Assembly: GCA_023078555.1 (NCBI GenBank)
Contig: CM041201.1
Coordinates: 2,983,713-3,047,712 of the forward strand
From: Ulva prolifera
Lineage: Eukaryota > Chlorophyta > Ulvophyceae > Ulvales > Ulvaceae
DNA length: 64,000 nt
Direction of reading: 5' to 3'
Below the pieces are notes generated by a model, which did no database searches, had not been told where the DNA came from, and saw nothing but the letters and a program-made list of their open reading frames with translations. Below are positions 22,930 through 34,800 of the stretch, piece after piece (positions within the stretch are counted from its first letter, which is position 1; the number at the start of each line of letters is the position of its first letter). The position numbers were made by a program, and so were the translations under genes.

Positions 22930-25900
22930 CTATGTAGTCATGCGTATGCACACATACAAGAGGGGGGCGCACTCCGGGGGCGTGTACTCCTGGTCCACAC
23001 ACATCGCCGTCATCCAGTTGCGCTGCATGCAGACGTGCGAGGGGTCGCAGCAGCCGAGGACGCCGTCGATGCCGAAGCCGGCGCAGCGGCTCCACTCTGT
23101 GCCGACGCAGCCCGCGCACGCCCGCACCTCGACGCTCGCGCGGCAGTTCTCGCCCTTTGTGATCGCGTCGGCGATTGCGATGGCGACCGCGTCCACTGAC
23201 TGCTCCGCGACCGTCTCGGAGTAGCTCTGCGCGAACGCCTGCGCCTGATCTGCACAGGGGCGCGCACGCATGTCACTCATGCAAGGATGGGGAAGGCGGG
23301 CTTTCAACTTGAGCTGTTGCATAGTTCTGGGCAACGGGCCATGCATCAGTCTGTGCGCTCACGCCACCTTCATCCGGACCGTTATTGTGCAGCCAGGCGC
23401 CACCACACCGAAACATCAACTGTCCACAGGTTCCGCTGCCGGCGCTCGTAGCCACTCAAGCTCCACTCCGCATCGCAGCTGTGCTGTTGCCTCGGCGGAA
23501 CCCGCAGTCTCGCTCAGGATATGCTGAGAGATCCAAACACGACAGCCGGTCCGGTTCCGGGAGAGGCCGGGCGGGGGCGCACCGTCGATGCAGGCGTCAG
23601 CGTACGCGTCGGCGGCGGCGTCCACGACGAGCAGCGCGACCGCCTCCGCCGTGTCCTCCGCGTTGATGCTGCAGTTGCAGCCCTTGCTCTCTGCCCACGC
23701 CGTCGCCCACGCGCTCGCCTGTGCCTCGACGACGGTCGTGATGGACGACCGGCTCATCGCGCAGCTGTCGAGCTGCCCCACCCCTACGCACACCTGCACG
23801 CGCGCCCGCCTCGGCCTCAGTGGACGCCACCCCACGTCACAGCAAGCAGCCGCCGGTGGACTGCGGAAGCGGGGCTGCGCAGGGGTGTGAGAGACGTTAG
23901 GTGTGTGGGCTGGCTTGCACGCACTGCTGACGGCAGCGCTGCTACTGTAGCTTTTCCCCCGATGCAGGAGAGCTTTCGAGCCTGCCATGCGCATCCACAT
24001 CCAGGGGTGTCGAGCCAGCGCCGCTTGCAGTTCGGCCGGATTGCTCAGCCCCCCCACATCTACGTGCGCTGAGGAGCCGCGCTGCAGCAGCTGATGGAAC
24101 TCCCACTACAGGCTGGCGGCTTGCACGAGCTCGGGCCGTTGCACGGCAGAGCACAAGATGAAGCAGACTACACAGCACACAGCAGACTACACAGCACACA
24201 GCAGACTACACAGCGCACACTCCCACCATGTGCAGCACGGGTGCGCTTAAGCCACGGAGAGGTGCGCACCACGCTGGCATCAGCGACCGCTTTTGCGAAC
24301 GCGCTCGCGGTGGTGAACGCAACCACACGCGCCGCGCCGACCGCGATCGGCCCGTCCTCGCATGCGTACGCCGCCGTCGCGGCCGCCGCGTCCGCGACGC
24401 CGCTGAGCGACACCTCCTGCACCCACGCGGCTGCGATCGCCTCGCACGTCAGCGCGTTCTCGCCGACGACGAATTCCGCAAACACGGACGCGTCGCAGTC
24501 TTCGTCCTCGTAGCCCGCGCGAGTGCGCGTGACGATGTCCACGTACACCGGGATCAGCGCACGCTGGATCTCCTGCTTCACGACCGTCTCGGTCGCGTTG
24601 CCGTCGACCTCCACGACCGCGTACGTCGTGCTCTCGACGGCGGCGCGCTCGCTCGCCGCCGCAAACCACTCCACCGCCGCCGTGCAGTTGCCGCAGGCGT
24701 CGACGGACGCCATCGCGGACGCGATCGCTTTGGCGGACGTCGCGGCGGAGGCGGAGGCGGTGCCGCCGGCGGACGCCCAGCCGCCGCCGCGGCATGACGC
24801 GGACACGGCCACGACCGTCGCGGCGATCGCCTCCGCGGTGTCGGACACGGTTTTGCGCATCTGCGCCTCGGTCGTGCCTTGCTCGCAGACATGGTCCGCG
24901 AGCTGGAGGCCTGCACGTGGCGAGCGGAGTCACTGTGCGTGAGCGTGTCGGTGTGTGAGCGGTGGGTGTGGCTTCAGGGGCTGGCACGGCGGGAGCGTGT
25001 GCCGTGCTGGTGTAAGCCGGCGCAGCCTGTAGGACCCGTCGGAGGTGGGCTGAGTGTCCGGCCGTGCGGCCCTGCTGAAGGTGTCTAGCAGTGCCGCAGC
25101 AGCGTGGCCCTGTGCGGGAAAAGAGGGCCCGCTACTGCATCTGCTGCATGTAGTAGGCGCGAGCTGCTCGCACACAGGCCCAACTGGCACTCCGTGACCA
25201 CAAGCAGGGCTGAGGGACGGTTCGCTCGAGGCGGCGGCTGGTGCAGGCCCGCTGAACGGATCTTGCGGTGACGGTGGATCCGGGGGAGCACGTCGTCATG
25301 CACACACAGAGTTATGGCTTGTGGGAACAATGCAATACCTGGAGCACCACGGCCGATTGTCCGGCTGATAGTTGGACAACAGAACGAGAGCGTGCGACGT
25401 CTATGCTGCCATACTAAAACTGAGATGCGGTCATCACTGCCGCCCGCATGCAGGCCCATGCTCGTGATGTGTCAGTTGAGCAGTCGAATTTTTTTCGATC
25501 GGCCGGCCACAGCGCGCAGCAGCACAGGAGAGTTGGAGAGGGGAGGGGTGGCCACGGAACGAGGCCAGGCGGGGTCAGTCATTCGACGACATGTGCCAGC
25601 TAGGCGGCATTGCATGCATGTAGGGACAGGGCGCACCGAGGTCGATGAAGACGTCATTGGACTTGCTCTCGGAGGCCGCGATGGCGGAGGCGCGGCAGGA
25701 GGAGCGTGAGGAGGCGGTGAACACCCGCTGCGCCGCCGCTGCACACACGCATGCGCACTGTGAATCACTGATCCGCGCTTCCATCACCAGCGCGGCGCGA
25801 TGAGTGCAATGCAAACGTCAGGGCTGCGTACTGCCGTGTGCATGTGCGGCGCGCGGCGCCGGCCCTGCCGGCCCAGGGGCTGCGTGGGTGTGGCGCTGCT

Positions 25901-27357
25901 GCGCTGTGGCTGCGTGTGCTCGTGGACCTGTTTCAGGAGAGATTCCAGCGCCGCGCTTGGCTTGGTTGTCCCCGTTCACTCTTCTGAAACATCACTGCGT
26001 GGCTTGGTGTGCGTTCTCCCACGCCTGTGCGGAGGCGCGTGCGAGACGGCATGGCCATGCACACGGGCAGATGCATGACACCCCTACAGCTGCAGGTACA
26101 TAACCAGGGCGTTTGCGAGAGGAAGTGCATGCATCGCCCGCGTCACGCGCCGGTGGGCGTGGCCCGCATGGACGATGGTGTGCCGCAATTGTCCTCCAAG
26201 ACAAGGTCGGAGGCAGCCGAGTGTGCACCGCGAGTGGCGACAGAGCTACCAAGCCCGCATGCGACTGTGTACAGTCGCAGCGCCTGCATGCGTGCGTGGG
26301 CGTGGCGGACGGTGCGCGCGACGAGCTGGCGCACCACGCCACGAGAGGTAAACTTGCGCGCGACCGCGAGCGTCAGAGCACATGCGGGGAAGCCCGGACG
26401 AGCACAATGACTGAGATGCTAGTCAGGCCGCTGTGGGCGATGGTGAGCGTGACGGCTGGGGGCACAGGGCGAACACAAAACTTGTGTAATGCAGGACGGA
26501 CAGGGTGTGAGAGGATAGGGGCTCGCTGTTGATTATACACCGGCAGCGCGTGCAGCTGCCGCCCCTGTGCTGGGCTCCGGGCAGGCAGCTCCGTTGGTGA
26601 CAGAAGCACCTGCCAGGAACGCTGTGAAACGGGATGTCTGAGGATGGTACGAAGGTGTGGCATCGCTGCATATGCGCCCCGGGTAGGCCGGCCTGTGCGG
26701 GCCGGCTGCTTGCGGAGGCGCATGCGGCCAGGTACTGGTATCGAGCGGAGGGTAGTGCGGTGTGCAAGCTAGGGGGGACACGACAAGTTAGCACCGGCCG
26801 GGTTACGAGCGTGCGGGTGTGGTCCACGGGCGGTGTCTTCGATCGCGACGATATGCTGGCCCATGGTCAACATGTATGCAGTAAACACAATTCTCGGCAC
26901 AAGAATGTCTCTCGCAGCAGCCCCCACACACGCGGCCGCACCGCCGCAGCACCACGGCAGCGCAGGCCTTAGTTCGGCAGGGCTGGATCACCGCAAGCGC
27001 TAGCTGCAACACCGCGCAACGGCGATCGTTGCGACGTTGGCGTGGAAGCGACTCGGTCACGCAATGCCCAACACGTCTCGCGCCTGCCTGCTGCATCTCT
27101 TCTACATGTGTTGCACTGGCACCGTGCCTCTGAGATCGTGCCTGGTGCCTCGTGCGGCGAGGATCAGGAGCGTTTTCACAGCACGGGTTCGGCCCACGTC
27201 GATCGTCGGAGGATCGCGATCGGAGCCCCCGGGCCGCAATTGACCAGAAAACTGCATGCAAGGCTTGATACAGGAATATGGAGATGGATTTCTTACCTTC
27301 GTGGACGGACGCGAGGGCCAGAGACGCAGCAATGGCGAACGGAACGGCGAGCTTCAT
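22930..27357 (-). CDS. Secreted alanine-periodic protein with CBM1-like C-terminal motif
   Basis: Not a family I can name. Model: exon 1 27357-27297 (signal peptide MKLAVPFAIAASLALASV), then 24910-24270, 23772-23583, 23249-22930; phases agree, 403 residues. The first intron would be 2.4 kb, so an exon may be missing; a possible one lies near 25640-25760. The mature part has stretches in which every second residue is Ala (TASASAATSAKAIASAMAS, VEAQASAWATAWAES, AVAIAIADAI), separated by short cysteine motifs (CGNC, CNC, CAGC). Alternation of this kind suits beta structure or an extended repeat. Residues about 348-381 read EWSRCAGFG ... CCDPSHVC ... NW ... C, the cysteine pattern of fungal-type cellulose-binding module 1. 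A cell-wall or matrix protein is my inference. Confidence 0.62.
24161..24215. repeat. Three-copy 19-bp tandem repeat in an intron
   Basis: AGCAGACTACACAGCACAC is repeated about three times in direct succession in the intron between the exons 24910-24270 and 23772-23583 of the alanine-rich gene. Confidence 0.85.
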
Positions 27358-30300
27358 TCTGAGCGCCCTGCGACAATCAATTCCCACAACAACTCATGAG
27401 GGTGCGCTGCGAGGCTGTGGGGGCCTTGGTGGCGTGAATCGTCTTTTGTACTTCAACATCGCTTGGTGCCGCTGGCGTTGCGCTGATTTCTCGAGAGCAG
27501 GGATCGATTTCGATACAGCTCATGAGCCGACGCGGAGCATGCATGGCGCAGATGACGCGGTGCGCTGAACGCCATGACGCTCTGGAGAGCCCAGATGTAG
27601 GGCGCTGTGATGGCTTGCGCTGGGAAGGGAGCCAGGAAGCACTCTACAGCATGACGATGAGTGTACAGTACACATCACAAGTGCCTTCTTGACGCGGCAT
27701 CGTGGCGTCAGGAGTACACCAGCCCTTTGTATATGCATTCCTTGGAGCATCACAACAAAGTTTGCGGAATTCAAAAGCGCGTATGTGTACACGGCCGAGC
27801 CATTAAGGCCTGTCCGGGATGAGTGTGATGTGAACACCCTCTCTCCCGATCGGCGGCCGAGGCGTGGCGCTACAAATGGGCAGCATGATAGGACACGATG
27901 TCGCTGTGCTCGTGTCCACGTTCTGTTGGCTGACTATAGATACTGCAGCTGAACCTTTGTGTGTTCTGGTTCATCTCGTTTTGCGTCTGTACATGGGCTC
28001 TAGCCATCTAGTGGTAGCTCAGCGTCGTGGGCGTCAAGGCATGAACCGCAACACGCCTGTACGCCTGTGCTTACGCACGTGAACCTGCACTGCAGGTCCT
28101 GCAGCTGTTACAATTAGATAAAGACAGAGAGGAAGGTTGCGTCACAGGCACCGCAAAAGCACATAGCTGAATCAGATCACGCGTCGCTGTATGGCTTTTG
28201 AAGAAGGCCTGCAGTGCGTCTGGCGTGGCGCCATTCTCATCAAGTTGCCATGAAGCCGCCCCATGGCCAAGGCGCGCCGGCTTGGAAGGGTTCGTGTGGA
28301 TGAGATCCTGGTCCACCGTGGTGCAAGTTTAGTCCGCCTCGGGCCCGCGCGCTTGGCGTGCCATGCCAATGCCATGCTGCTGCAGGCGCACCTTCTCATA
28401 ACTGTGACGCAAGCCGGCAGGTGGCGGCCATCGTTATTCAACGGCGACTTTGCTGTACTAAGACGTCAGTGCACGCAAAGAAACTATCTCGTGCCTGCAG
28501 AGGTCTCGCATGCTGTGGACGAGCCCACGTCGAGAGGCTGGCTGACTGCAATGCCTGGAACGTCGTGAAGTTGGAGAATCACAAAGGTCTGATGTGGCTC
28601 CTTGCTGAACCACAGCCCTGTGCTTCAGTTGACAAATTTGACAGAGCAGCTGAGCAATCCAACCATTCCAGTAGCTGTTTGTTTGTGGCTGTGTTGACAG
28701 TTGCTGTTGCAGCAACACAGCTCCCCAATTGTTTAGACTAGCGTAGCGTTGAGTACTGAAATAAATCGGCAGCTCATCTGTGGTGTTGTCTGGAAGTCCA
28801 TGGAGCTCAGGGAGCAGCTGTGCTATCTCTGAGACGATGCCTAAATGTCCTCACCTGGTGCCCGAGTCCTCTGGCACAAAATGAATCGCGGCTTGATATT
28901 TTTGCTGCAGCTGCGAGCTTGTGCCTGCAGATCGAAGACAGGAGGTATGTCGATTGCAGTGCTGTGGGACCACTGCAGTGACACCCATGCATGGAGCTCG
29001 ATTGGACAACATATGTGGCAAGCTTCGTGTTCATGTGTCACCTCTCGAGCGCTTCCAGTGATCCTACATCTGTTCTAGACCAGTACATGTATGCAGGAAT
29101 CTAAATTCACATACGTCCCTGACCTCACATTCACAAGGAAACAAGCAGACAGTGCTCAGCGCATACCACCGTGGAGCTTGCTGCAGCGTGAACACTGCAC
29201 TGATGGAGCAGGTGCCTGCGCTCATACCAATTCTGTGACATATCTGAAATCTTTCATGTCGTCTGGAACTGTGTGTACGAGATAGTGGCCATGCGCAACA
29301 AGACGCGACGAAGCCTGGCCCGGACAGCCTCGCTCCACAGAACTCATTCGCAAAGCACGTATAGTTTAACATCGTTAGCGATTGTATGACTGTCGCCAAC
29401 GTGTAATGAGGCCCTCGACTTGCGCCCCCGACTGCGGTGAAGCGAATACATCACAGGCACCCAGTATGATGTACAAACATACCTATCATGAGCGACTAGA
29501 CATGCGCACGCAATGGGTGAATGGGATGAGGGGCAGCGTGTGCGATGAATTTGGACGCCGGGTAGTTGCACGGAACCACGATGTGCTCCATTTCCATCGA
29601 CGTCTTGCCCCGATCACACCTGCCTTGCACAAACCTTGCTTGGAGTAGAGCTGCTGACGGTGACGGATCTTACAGGCCGTGCGCACAATACCGCAGAGAT
29701 CACTTAGCATGCGCGGAACGGGCTGCGCCTCGTTCTTGAACATGTCGCGATCACAGCGAACACCTTGCAACCTTGCCGAGGCAAAACTTGGGTCAGAACG
29801 AATTCCATCGTGGGCCCTGCATGAAGCTTCGAACGTATGCTAGGTCAGGTCTAGGGTCGCGTGCGTGTAATTCGGCGTACATGATGCCTTGCCAGCGACA
29901 GGCTGAGTACAGCTGGGTGGATGCTATGGATCGGCCCATCAGGAAAGCACATGCTGTTGACCTCGTATTCTGCAGTCGTGAGCTTTCACTGCGAAGTTAT
30001 TGACGTAGATGATTCCACATACTCCTGCACTGCATCATAGGCCTGCCTTGCACCACCTGCTCAAAGCTGTGGAGATGTGGGCACATGCCTCCCAACTGCA
30101 TTTGCCACCTGGCTTCAGCTGACTAATCAAGACTTCCTGCACACACTGCACTTGAACCCCATGCCGGACTTTGCGGATGGTATCTCCATGCGACAACGCA
30201 GCACAGTCAGCACTCGTGGCAGGAGGTCTGCCGCCCGCATTCACAGCATTCACAGCAAAGCGTGCCACAAGGATACCTACATCTTTGCATGAATCCTTAT

Positions 30301-31853
30301 GCCATGCTGTGTGCAAGTGTGAGATTTGCGAGGACATCAGCAGGAGGTGTTAGGTGGCACGAACAGTAACCAACCCATGATGGTGAAATGCAGCACCAGA
30401 GGTGTCACACATGAAGGAGGATGTGTTGGTGTGTTCTGCGTGTTGCTGGTTGCGCGGGAGTGCGGTTGCCCTGGTTGTTGCCCGCGGTGCTACCTGCCTT
30501 GCTTGCTTTGTCCTTGAAACACATGAAGGGGACGCCAGTGTAGCATGGTGCGTGTCCCATGGGTAGGCCATGTTCCTCATGCACTGCGCAAGGGTGGTTC
30601 TGGGTGCCAGTGGAAGTGGCCATACAGATCATGGCGCAAACGGCGCCAATTCTCTGAAGCCTCCATGCCAATCGCAGCACTGCATTGCCTGCCATGCAAG
30701 CTGCTACGGCCAGCGCGGTAGGCCGATAACCTCTCATTTCCACTTGATGTAGAGCTGAAGTGGTGATGACATGCTCCAAGGTGATTGGGTGAGGGCAAGT
30801 GGAGGCGGGCCTTCAGCCAATGGACTGCCACCTGTGCCGCACCCCAGGGCAGACTCCAGCGCAGGACGCTGAAATTTTCCAGCTTAGCTGAGTCCGAAAG
30901 AACGTTGGAGATTCGACCGATTCGCCAGGTCACATTGGTCATCGTCACGCCACCGTAGGCGGAGTTCTTTGTACCAGGGGGCCGTACACCAACACTGCAA
31001 GCCACTGATGCAGATATGCAGATATGCCTAGACATGCCCTCTGCGGACATTGTATGCATGCATTGTCGCCCAACATTGCCACATGACCACATCCCGGCTT
31101 CCAGCGGCCAAGTCTGCCGACGTGAACGAGTAGATCATGCCCCTCTGAAAACTGGTGAGGTGGTGTTTGAGTCTGGGCCTTGTGCTGCGCGTTGATACGC
31201 AATACAACCTCAACTCCAGCCACCATCGCGGTGATGGCCACAGCTGTGTAACCTGCCCTCCGCCTTCAGCCTGGAGCATGTCGCTGCTTGTAGCCTTACA
31301 GCTGCTTTTTTGCAACATTTGGCATGCCAAAGCCTCCCATGCATGTTATTCACTGTACCAGTGTGGCGGCTCCTATCTCGCTCCCGCGGCCGTATGTAGC
31401 GGAATATGTATCACCTGTTACACTGTCTCCCTCGCCAGCTTTGTCCGTGGCCACACATCGCCGCAGTGCAGTCGATGCAGTTTGCTGGCATGATGACCGA
31501 TCCCTGTTTGCTACGCTCGAACATTCACATCAACATTCATTGCAAGCGACCAAAGCGGCCATATCCAAAAGCATGCAGCCACGCTGTACCTGCGGTGCTG
31601 CCTGGATCCTCATCTTTGACCTTGCAGCACGTCCACCAGCACACATGCTACGCCGACACACCCCACGCCATCGTTCCACGTTTCCTTTCTGCATGCAACA
31701 CGGCAGCCCGACCCCGTCACCGGGAACTTCCAAAACCAAAGCACACACACAGTTCCAGCCGCCGGCCCAGCCAAAAGTCCAACGGCGCCGGCCGCACCTG
31801 CGGAGCCCGGCCACCACCCACAGCGCCTCCGCCACCTCCGCAGCCCAAGTCCT
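27358..31853. other. Region without a recognisable gene
   Basis: About 4.5 kb between the alanine-rich gene and the 3' end of meckelin. No frame shows a domain or repeated motif that I recognise and no chain of exons with matching phases is evident. It holds one family-B repeat at 30442-30530. Confidence 0.45.
30442..30530 (-). repeat. Interspersed repeat family B, copy 3
   Basis: On the minus strand TTTCAAGGACAAAGCAAGCAAG is followed by GGCAGGTAGCACCGCGGGCA. It is the closest relative of the copy at 2692-2776, alike over about 85 bp. Confidence 0.7.
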
Positions 31854-34800
31854 TCAGACCAGGAAGCGCTTGTCCACGAGCGCGCTCCGCGCCAAGCTCT
31901 GCCGCCCAAGCTGCCGCCGCGCCAGCGCCACGGCGACCGACACGAGCCACGCGACGCACGCCGCGGCCGTCGTGTTGCGCATGCTGAGGTCCAGAGCACA
32001 CAGCAGCATCACCTCGAAGCCGACGAGGCGCACCTCCTGGCCATAGAAGATGGCCGTCGACCAGAGGTTGTAGGGGTCGCGGGCGCGCACGGCCTTACGG
32101 CCGGAAGAGTCCGCCGACTCGCGCACCGACACGTCCCGCGTCCACGTCTGCCACAGGGTCGGCGTGACCACCTGCGCATGCAGCCGCCTCTGTGAGGCAG
32201 GACACCCTGGAGAGCCGCGTGTGGGCGTCCGTGGCTGGTGCTTCACAAGAGTAAACAGGTGCAGACCAATTTGTGGCTAATACCCGTCAGAAGCAGCTTC
32301 AGAACAACGTGGTGATGCATGTCTACCCCTGCACCATGAGGGAGCCCCGAACTCGCTGCCGCAAACAATTCATGCCACCGCATAGCCGTCTCTGCTCTTT
32401 CGCTAACCCGCCGCAGCACAATAGATCGATCAGCTGCCACCGAGCCTGCATGTGCACAAAGCCCCAGCGCTACGCATGCCCACAGGCCTTCCGCGTATGT
32501 TGCTGTGCCAACATGCCGAGAGATGTTGGGAGAGGGGCGCCGGGCCGCACCGCCGGCGCCGTCTCCAGAGAGCGCTTCAGAACCGTCGTAAGCTGCGCCG
32601 CCTGCGCGGCCGAGGCCGCCGACGGCCCGGCCTCGCGCAGCCGCGCCTTCTTCGCGGCGTACGCGTCGTGCAGGTCGGAGCCGAGGAAGAGGAGCTCGGC
32701 CTCGGCGCGGCGGCGGCAGCTGCCGGCGGCCTGCTTGTCGAGGTTGAGCGCGAGGCGGGCGAGCGTGTCGTCGGAGCGCGGCTCCATGAACTTGCCGTCG
32801 AGGTAAAAGCCCGCGAGCGCCTCGTCGAGGATGAAGAGGCTCGTGTTGCAGAAGTACAGCTGGTCCCTGCATGCATGTTATTGTCCTCCGCAAACATATT
32901 TCTGAGTTGTCGATGTTCCAACGGACAAGGCTATGGAATGATACCGATGTACATGCATGCATGCACAGAGGGTAAGGGCTGTTGCACCGCGGAGAGGTGT
33001 AACGCCGCGAGTCCCGGCTGCGCACGCAGTGTGGCATGCAGTATTTGCACAGCATCACTCCAAGGTGAGTGTGGAAAGCAGACGAGACGACGCTCAGCAA
33101 GCGAGGTGTTGACCGTCAGAGCGCGTTTGCGTATGGGACGAGGGCGGTTGTGGCGGCTGGGGATGGGTGCTGTGAACGCGCGGCCGCTGTATATGTCAGT
33201 GCCTGGACTGATGAGGCTCGGTGTCTGCCCTGGACATGCGAGATCAGCTGGCCTGCTCGCCCGAAGATTCAGCAGTGATGCAAGCTGTGGCAGTGATAGG
33301 GCATCAGGGCGTACAGCATGGCTGTGAGCTGCTCTCACCCATGCGCATGCTCAATACTGGAACCGCTGTGAGCTGTTGCGAAAGGGCAATAAGCATGCTG
33401 ATGGTGGACTGACCGCCGTGACATGGCAGCGACAGTCACAGGCAGCATGAGCAGGTGTCCTGCCCTGGGCCCGGCAGTAGGTTTTGCCTCGCTGTGCAAG
33501 AGCTGTGCCTGTAACTGATTGTGTTCTGCATTCCAATACACCAGGACCCAGCCTCCTGTGCGCAGGCGCGGGGGAAACAGCCCTTCGGCGTGGACTGGCC
33601 GACCATGCACGCATCAGCAGCAGATGGCACAGCTGCGGGAAAGATGCATCGAGGCATGCTCGCCAGGGCAAGGGAGGTGCACACATGAAGGAGTACCGAG
33701 GGTCCTCCCAGTTACCATAGCCCGGGAGCCTCAGGGATGTCAGCACAGCCCGCACGGTCACCTGGCAGATGACGATCAGCAGCAGCGTGCCAGCTGCTGC
33801 GCCCATGGCCAGGAGATCGCTGCGGTGGAGCTCTTCTGGGCACTGAGCACTTCCCTGGGATGCCATGTATGCAGCGGTCTTCCAGCCCACGCCCTCAAAG
33901 AGGAGGATCTGCATTGAGGCAGCAGTGGCTCACACCATGGCTGCTTGTGAAGGAGCACACCCTGCCTGGTCAGAAGACGTGTGTGAACAAGGATCAAGGC
34001 GGCAAGGCGGGCAGGACCGAACAGAATCTATGTGTGAACAGCGCAGCGATGCTTGGCTGAGCTTGACACACCGACAGCAACACGGCGACATAAACGCTCT
34101 AGACACCCTCAGACTGAGCACGGTCAGGGCTGAGTCTTGGGCCAAGGTACAGCGGCGTGACCACGAACATTGCGACCGGTCTTGTGCCTTACACTCAGAC
34201 AGGAGGCAGCACGAACAATGGAGACCGTTTGGGTAGAAACTGGCTGCTACCACAGACGAAGGACAGGGGTGTGATCTGCGTTGGGGGCATGTGCATACTT
34301 TGAGACAAGCCGACACCAGCTTGTGCATGCAGCCGACATGGATTCACACCACGCTTCACAGCTGACAACCTGACAGCCGGACCCCCACTCGTGGGCCTGC
34401 CACTTGGATGCCCACGATGGACCATCGGAACAGCGGCAGCCTGCAAGCAAAGTGTGGATACATGACAACACGAAGGAGCAGCGGCGCACCAGAATGATCA
34501 CTGAGACTGTTGGACTGGCCCGCCGAGCTGTGCTGAGTTTGCTAAATGCATTAGCAATGAAGATGCTCCGCCAGCAGCTCACGGCGCCCTCCACGTGTCG
34601 CCCATCCTCATTGATCACCTGCAGCACAGCACAAATCCCTTAGCACTTGGCAAGATCACCATATATCAGATGTGCATCATCACCCTCCTGCAATGCAAAG
34701 CACAGCCACTTGCCTAAAAGGTCCAGTCAATGCATCTGTCTCCACGTTCCTCAGCTACCTTTCGACACAGCGATATAATTGGTACAGCCCTGAAGCTACA

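Noticed and set aside
24228-24987. Long Arg-rich frames on + and - over the alanine-rich exon
   Set aside because: They are shadows of the real Ala-periodic frame, which alone has phase-matched splice partners and the signal peptide.
32243-33100. 285-codon minus-strand frame over the meckelin 3' exons
   Set aside because: It is in a different frame from the meckelin exon 32866-32551 and reads through intron sequence on both sides.
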